DNA of 7,859 nucleotides from Bacillota bacterium. Its GTDB lineage: Bacteria > Bacillota > Clostridia > Christensenellales > Aristaeellaceae. A program made the position numbers and the translations under genes. The notes below the pieces were generated by a model that was not told the DNA's origin, did no database searches, and saw only the letters and a program-made list of their open reading frames with translations. Shown here piece after piece: positions 5,201 through 7,859 of this stretch; within the stretch, counting starts at the first letter, position 1, and every line of letters starts with the position of its first letter. The DNA lies in assembly GCA_023392755.1 (NCBI GenBank), contig JAEWNM010000164.1, positions 1 through 7,859 of the forward strand, read 5' to 3'.

Positions 5201-6557
5201 CCCCAGCCCCACGGTTACCCCAACGCCGCCGCCGCCAGGCGCGTATGTGAATACACAATCCGGTTCCCTGAACCTGCGCAAAGAGCCGAAATCCGGGGCT
5301 ACGGTGCTTTTGCGCATACCGCAATACGCGCCGGTAACGCTTATCTCCAAGGGTGATACCTGGAGCCAGGTCTCCTACGGCGGGAAGACGGGCTATGTGA
5401 TGACGTCGTACCTTGGTTTTGGTCAGGCGACGCCTACGCCGTCGCCATCGCCCACGCCCACCGGCTCGGGGGAAGCGACGCCTGTGCCGACGAACACGCC
5501 GGCGCCGTCCGGGGCGTATGTGAACACACAAAGCGGCTCCCTGAACATGCGCAAAGAGCCGAAATCCGGTTCTACCGTACTATTGCGCATACCGCAATAC
5601 GCACCGGTAACGCTTATCTCCAAGGGTGATACATGGAGCCAGGTCTCCTACGGCGGGAAGACGGGTTATGTGATGACATCGTACCTGGGGTTTGGTACGG
5701 CGACGCCAACGCCATCCCCTTCACCTACGCCAGCCGGCCCGGGGGATGCGACGCCCGTGCCCACAGCCACACCGGCGCCTACCGAAATACCCGGCAGTAC
5801 GGCCTGGGTGAACACGCAAAGCGGCTCTCTGAACATGCGGCAAAAGGCCGCCACCGGCAGCACCGTGGTAATGACAATTCCCCAATACAGCGTCGTAGGG
5901 CTTTTGGAAAAGGGAAGCACCTGGAGCAAAGTGAGCTATGGCGGAAAGACAGGATATGTGCAGACAGGATACTTGTCTTTTACGGGCAATCCCCCCACCT
6001 CCGGAAGCGAACACCAAACCGCCTGGGTGCTTACGGACAGCGGTTCCCTGAACATACGCTCACGGCCGGAAAGCTCGGCCATGAAGGTGGGCTCCGCGCC
6101 AAGGCTTGCGCAGGTAACCGTATATTCGAAGGGTTCCACCTGGTCACAAGTCTCATTAAATGGCGTCAGCGGCTATGTGATGACCAAGTATCTGGTATTC
6201 ACAAAGCCCGCGGAGCTCAGCTCCGCCGCGCCGCAGGAGACGAGCCAAACCCAGCAGACATCCCAGGCACAGGAGACGGATCAAACCCAGCAGGAGCAGC
6301 CTCCTGCCGCAGCCCCCGTGCTTGATCCCACACTGGCGGCGGTGGAGGACGCGACCGCCACCGTGACCCCGGAAAACGGCACGCTGAACCTGCGGGCGGA
6401 GTGCAGCGAAACGGCCACCATTCTGTTTGAAATGCCTGAAGGGGATGTCATTGAGGTGCTTATGCGGGGCGAAACCTGGTGCAAGGTGGTTTACAATGAT
6501 CAGGAGGGCTACTGCATGACAAAGTATCTCACATTCCCCCTTCCGGCGGAATCATAA
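2271..6557 (+). CDS. Secreted SpoIID/LytB-domain protein with eleven SH3b repeats
   Basis: A 1428-residue protein predicted to act in the cell wall. Residues 1-31 form a signal peptide (basic n-region K6, K9, R11; hydrophobic core about 12-30; AAA cleavage region, no lipobox). Residues about 35-465 contain the SpoIID module, the lytic transglycosylase family that trims denuded peptidoglycan glycan strands. Its marks are GVLPYEM with the likely catalytic Glu E176, LEALKAQAIAARTYTL, SDQVYRG, TASNGGQTE (254-262) and the closing YGHGVGLSQRGAMQMG plus FYYEG block. From 496 to 1422 come eleven SH3b domains of about 60 residues, each usually with LN-L/M-R, W..V.Y and GYV..YL.F; these typically bind peptidoglycan. 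Linkers are Thr/Pro-rich from repeat 5 to 9 and Gln/Thr-rich before repeat 11. No LPXTG or SLH anchor is seen. Classical SpoIID is near 340 residues and lacks such repeats, so this is a multi-domain relative rather than spoIID itself. trmN6 follows one base after the stop. Confidence 0.9.
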   Translation: MTVLNKNGKLRALSFFILMSLLLCLLGSAAATDVKVQSAPLVTMSSSTNGMVRVFLSSLGNPSKLNITVAGSYSVNGSSSQALSSGEKITVNFSSSTGKLSITRNGVTTDMGSQFALRRHSVSGSNGLLIAESNMSSNPYPGDLRFVVDAVSGGYKLYTIAYIYMENYLYGVLPYEMGNSAHLEALKAQAIAARTYTLRAMHSRSGSIYDVVDTTSDQVYRGTPSGNANCKAAVDGTKGIVVMNGSSLTGTFYTASNGGQTESSKNIWGGSGYGYLNVKDDPFDLANPDSVKKTATVYGDGLSGSQNASLRTLLNAKAAAAVQAMGYNGSTSVVAVTRINSITPHTPKYGDPSRLYTKMDFGLTVRTKNSAGSTVEVPATVTCEIFGDLEGMLGMSISSSQNELWTVSKSGDNFILYARRYGHGVGLSQRGAMQMGRLGYTYDQIVGFYYEGCKRVQHNFTNTILSPIVAGQESQEETTVENPADIEGGDAPASAIVHLVSASDLLGIRKQPSATAAILGTVPHGVPVKVWAVKDGWAFIQYGGISGYVQANALNISGTAPETTDKTPTEITEYATVTATNYLNLRAKGEAGATVVGTAPAGAVLSVFSKTGQWAHIQYGAINAYASTDFLTFSSTYPGGTVDPGSNGAVVTLESGTGTVNLRATASTNGTVLQRLPHGTNVTVLRNDGVWCKVKYQGITGYIVTSYLAMTGEPGEPPTEDPPLGEGETEAIANPTSSTLNLRAAANLDSAVLLEIPKGESVIVTEKGDTWCAVRYEGLSGFVMTQYLTFNTGGEEPPPSQSNYAKVTTQSGSLNMRTQGKAGSTVLCTIPQNTYVEVVSRGDTWSRVKYAGYDGFVMSSFLTFMNPDQTPPPTPTPGPTPTPLPLDMQARVTTQSGSLNMRSTAASNGTIITTIPQNATVTVVTKGGEWTKVTYSGKTGYAMTKFLTFLSEATPTPTPSATPENPTASPENTQSPTPSPTVTPTPPPPGAYVNTQSGSLNLRKEPKSGATVLLRIPQYAPVTLISKGDTWSQVSYGGKTGYVMTSYLGFGQATPTPSPSPTPTGSGEATPVPTNTPAPSGAYVNTQSGSLNMRKEPKSGSTVLLRIPQYAPVTLISKGDTWSQVSYGGKTGYVMTSYLGFGTATPTPSPSPTPAGPGDATPVPTATPAPTEIPGSTAWVNTQSGSLNMRQKAATGSTVVMTIPQYSVVGLLEKGSTWSKVSYGGKTGYVQTGYLSFTGNPPTSGSEHQTAWVLTDSGSLNIRSRPESSAMKVGSAPRLAQVTVYSKGSTWSQVSLNGVSGYVMTKYLVFTKPAELSSAAPQETSQTQQTSQAQETDQTQQEQPPAAAPVLDPTLAAVEDATATVTPENGTLNLRAECSETATILFEMPEGDVIEVLMRGETWCKVVYNDQEGYCMTKYLTFPLPAES
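5238..5783 (+). repeat. Recent 273-bp tandem duplication (SH3b domain plus linker)
   Basis: Units 5238-5510 and 5511-5783 each encode 91 residues: one SH3b domain and a 30-residue Thr/Pro/Ser linker. By direct comparison 83 of 91 residues agree; only 2 of the 61 domain residues differ (Leu/Met and Ala/Ser), and the other 6 differences lie in the linker. Long stretches are identical at DNA level. The unit is a multiple of three, so gain or loss keeps the frame. Confidence 0.9.
6234..6293 (+). repeat. 24-bp direct repeat in the Gln/Thr-rich linker
   Basis: Copies at 6234-6257 and 6270-6293 match at 21 of 24 bases, differing in one central codon-sized block (AGC versus GAT). They have a 36-bp period and encode QETSQTQQ and QETDQTQQ between SH3b repeats 10 and 11. 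Probably a slippage or unequal-crossover product within a flexible linker. Confidence 0.7.
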
Positions 6558-6558
6558 G

Positions 6559-7308
6559 ATGGGGGAATCACAATGGGTGAAACCCGGAGAGCGTGTAGAC
6601 GACTTGCAGTTCGCCGGGCTGTTCATCATACAAAACCCCAAGGCCTTTTGCTTTGGCATGGATGCGGTGCTGCTTGCCGATTTTTGCGGCATCCGCCCGA
6701 ACGACAAGGCGGCGGACCTGGGTACAGGCACCGGCATCCTGCCCCTGCTGATGGCAGGGCGGGCTGAGCGTGCCGTGATACACGGCTTTGAAATACAAAA
6801 GGACATGGCGGATATGGCCCAAAGAAGCGTGGCCATGAACGGTCTGGAGAAGCGCATCATGATCCATGAGATGGATTTGCGCAGCGCCCCGCAGGTGATA
6901 GCACCCGGTTCACTTGATTTGGTGGTGTGCAACCCGCCTTACGGAAAGGCGGGCGGCGCCCTTTTAAACCCCAAGGAAGAACTGCGCCTGGCGCGCCATG
7001 AGGGCGGAACGACGCTTGACGAAACGGTATATGCCGCCAAGGTCCTTTTGAATAATGGCGGGCGGCTTTCGCTGGTGTTTCCGGCCCCACGCCTTCTGGA
7101 ACTGATGGATACAATGCGGCTTCACAAGCTGGAGCCCAAGCGGCTTCAAATGGTACACTCCAGGGCGGACAAAGCCCCCCACCTTGTTCTGGCGGAGGGC
7201 ATCAAATCCGCCAGGCCCATGCTTCACTGCCTTCCGCCGCTGATCATTTATGACGGGCAGGGGAACCCGACGCCGGAGCTTGACCGGATATACCACAGGA
7301 ACAAATAG
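6559..7308 (+). CDS. trmN6: tRNA1(Val) (adenine(37)-N6)-methyltransferase (YabB/TrmN6 family)
   Basis: A 249-residue class I SAM-dependent methyltransferase, the usual length for the family (about 245). Family members use S-adenosylmethionine to methylate N6 of A37 in tRNA1(Val). The N-terminus has the family pattern IIQNPKAFCFGMDAVLLADF (24-42). Motif I is ADLGTGTGILPL (52-62), the acidic residue of motif II is E78 in HGFEIQ, the catalytic N6-adenine motif is NPPY (125-128), and the following conserved ARHE is at 145-148. The ATG at 6559 lies one base after the stop of the SpoIID/SH3b gene with only a modest upstream GGCGGA, which suggests translational coupling; a GTG at 6577 preceded by GGGGGA is an alternative start. 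It corresponds to yabB of the Bacillus holB-yaaT-yabA-yabB cluster. It ends in a strong terminator shared in sequence with the convergent neighbour. Confidence 0.9.
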   Translation: MGESQWVKPGERVDDLQFAGLFIIQNPKAFCFGMDAVLLADFCGIRPNDKAADLGTGTGILPLLMAGRAERAVIHGFEIQKDMADMAQRSVAMNGLEKRIMIHEMDLRSAPQVIAPGSLDLVVCNPPYGKAGGALLNPKEELRLARHEGGTTLDETVYAAKVLLNNGGRLSLVFPAPRLLELMDTMRLHKLEPKRLQMVHSRADKAPHLVLAEGIKSARPMLHCLPPLIIYDGQGNPTPELDRIYHRNK

Positions 7309-7343
7309 GGCAATGGAATTACATCCTTTATTCAGAATGGTTG

Positions 7344-7859
7344 TCAGAGATCGGAAGGTGTTCCGGCATGCTGCCGTTCATGTGTGCGCTCCCTTGGGAG
7401 CGCCTTTTTTTGGAGTAGGCGCAATAGCAGCACAAAGCTCCATGCAAGCCCCACGGTTTGGCCGGCCATCATGGACATGGCCGCCCCGTACAGCCTATAT
7501 GCCGCCATCCCCGTCAGAAACCAGCTGCTCACAAGGGTAATGCCCGCTCCGGCAAGTGTGCCGTACAGCGCCTGCTTTTGCCTGCCAAGCCCTGCGATCA
7601 TACCGGACATCACCTGCTGCAGGCTCATCAGCAGCACCGAGGGGCACAAAAAGCGGATAAGGTCCGTGAGCTCCGGCAAGCGGTACATGCTTCCCGCGAT
7701 CCAGGGGGCCGTAGCGTACAGCACGGCGCCGCATACTCCCCCCACCAAAGCGGCGGCCAGCAGCAATTGCAGGCTGATGGCTTTCAAAGCCTTGGGATTA
7801 TTCTCTCTGGCGGCCAGGGCCGGCGTAGCCAGCATGGCCAGCGATCCGGTGAACACAGA
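7344..7859 (-). CDS. Lipid/polysaccharide flippase of the MOP superfamily (SpoVB/YabM-like), C-terminal part
   Basis: The last 171 residues of a membrane protein whose 5' end lies beyond the window; a GTG at 7856 is not a credible start because the frame stays open to the edge and the visible part begins inside the family's core. Four hydrophobic segments are visible (near ISLQLLLAAALVGGVCGAVL, LCPSVLLMSLQQVMSGMIAG, LAGAGITLVSSWFLTG and MMAGQTVGLAWSFVLLL). The features TGSLAMLATPALAARE, PWIAGSMYRLPEL and MIAGLGRQKQALYGTLAGA resemble SpoVB, YabM and other oligosaccharide flippases, which move lipid-linked wall, cortex or polysaccharide precursors across the membrane. The exact substrate cannot be assigned. 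The C-terminal 21 residues after the last helix are polar, and part of them is encoded by the DNA of the convergent trmN6 terminator. The stop is 35 nt from that of trmN6. No obvious terminator of its own was seen. Confidence 0.8.
   Translation of the reverse strand, partial: SVFTGSLAMLATPALAARENNPKALKAISLQLLLAAALVGGVCGAVLYATAPWIAGSMYRLPELTDLIRFLCPSVLLMSLQQVMSGMIAGLGRQKQALYGTLAGAGITLVSSWFLTGMAAYRLYGAAMSMMAGQTVGLAWSFVLLLRLLQKKALPRERTHERQHAGTPSDL
7386..7411 (+). terminator. Rho-independent terminator of the trmN6 operon
   Basis: GCGCTCCC (7386-7393) pairs with GGGAGCGC (7396-7403); sterically a 7-bp stem with a CTTG loop. One C and then seven T (7405-7411) follow: a textbook terminator for the plus strand. 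It lies 77 nt past the trmN6 stop and entirely within the coding sequence of the minus-strand flippase gene. Confidence 0.93.

Larger units (their letters stand above)
3756..6536 (+). repeat. Array of eleven SH3b domain repeats
   Basis: Repeat spans: 3756-3938, 3990-4169, 4218-4400, 4458-4640, 4680-4862, 4935-5117, 5238-5420, 5511-5693, 5799-5981, 6018-6200 and 6354-6536. Repeats 5-9 share the core TQSGSLNMR and SYGGKTGY and are the most alike. Repeats 1 and 2 are the most diverged: repeat 1 has LLGIR in place of LNLR, and repeat 2 has NAYAST in place of the GYV element. Repeats 10 and 11 are intermediate. The pattern fits growth of the array by internal duplication in its middle. Confidence 0.9.

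Noticed and set aside
3756..6536. Regularly spaced repeats that could suggest a CRISPR-like or satellite array
   Set aside because: The spacing follows in-frame SH3b domains of about 60 codons, with diverged sequence and Pro/Thr linkers; there are no short identical direct repeats with unique spacers.
7352..7376. Small hairpins CGGAA/TTCCG and CGGCA/TGCCG as a terminator for the minus-strand flippase
   Set aside because: The stems are only 5 bp, they overlap each other and the coding end, and no T-tract follows on the minus strand.

Overview
The window looks like a chromosomal housekeeping segment from a Gram-positive, monoderm member of the Firmicutes, most likely a rather GC-rich Clostridia. 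This rests on four things: strong AGGAGG-type ribosome binding sites, the holB-ricT-...-trmN6 order (compare holB-yaaT-yabA-yabB in Bacillus subtilis), a SpoIID-domain protein with bacterial SH3 repeats, and a SpoVB/YabM-like flippase. Genus-level placement is not possible from the sequence alone.

Layout. Positions 1-476 hold the 3' end of holB (clamp-loader delta prime), overlapping by 13 nt the start of ricT (464-1621), an Fe-S cluster protein of the RNase Y-associated Y-complex with an unusually long charged C-terminal tail. A small 2[4Fe-4S] ferredoxin gene (1751-1921) follows with its own extended -10 promoter, a near-perfect Shine-Dalgarno and a hairpin terminator. The ~350 nt from 1922 to 2270 is non-coding: the ferredoxin terminator, a 14-bp perfect palindrome, a good SigA-type promoter flanked by an 11-bp inverted repeat, and a potentially folded leader. 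It drives a 1428-aa secreted protein (2271-6557) with a signal peptide, a SpoIID/LytB-type lytic transglycosylase domain and eleven SH3b repeats joined by Thr/Pro-rich linkers. trmN6 (tRNA1Val A37 N6-methyltransferase, 6559-7308) starts one nucleotide after that stop and is probably co-transcribed. Its terminator (7386-7411) lies inside the 3' coding end of a convergent, truncated MOP-superfamily flippase gene (7344-7859, minus strand).

How the genes fit together. holB and ricT are translationally coupled core genes. RicT is known to carry Fe-S clusters, so an adjacent ferredoxin is suggestive but unproven as a functional link. The SpoIID-SH3b protein should act outside the membrane on peptidoglycan. 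The flippase family moves lipid-linked cell-wall or spore-cortex precursors, so the right half of the window leans toward the cell envelope.

Most interesting points: the promoter of the giant wall protein sits between short inverted repeats, a possible phase-variable switch; the SH3b array shows a recent 273-bp tandem duplication; a transcription terminator doubles as coding sequence for the neighbour; and ricT and trmN6 are separated by a ferredoxin and a wall-enzyme gene, where Bacillus has yabA. No mobile element, CRISPR array, tRNA or rRNA was seen.
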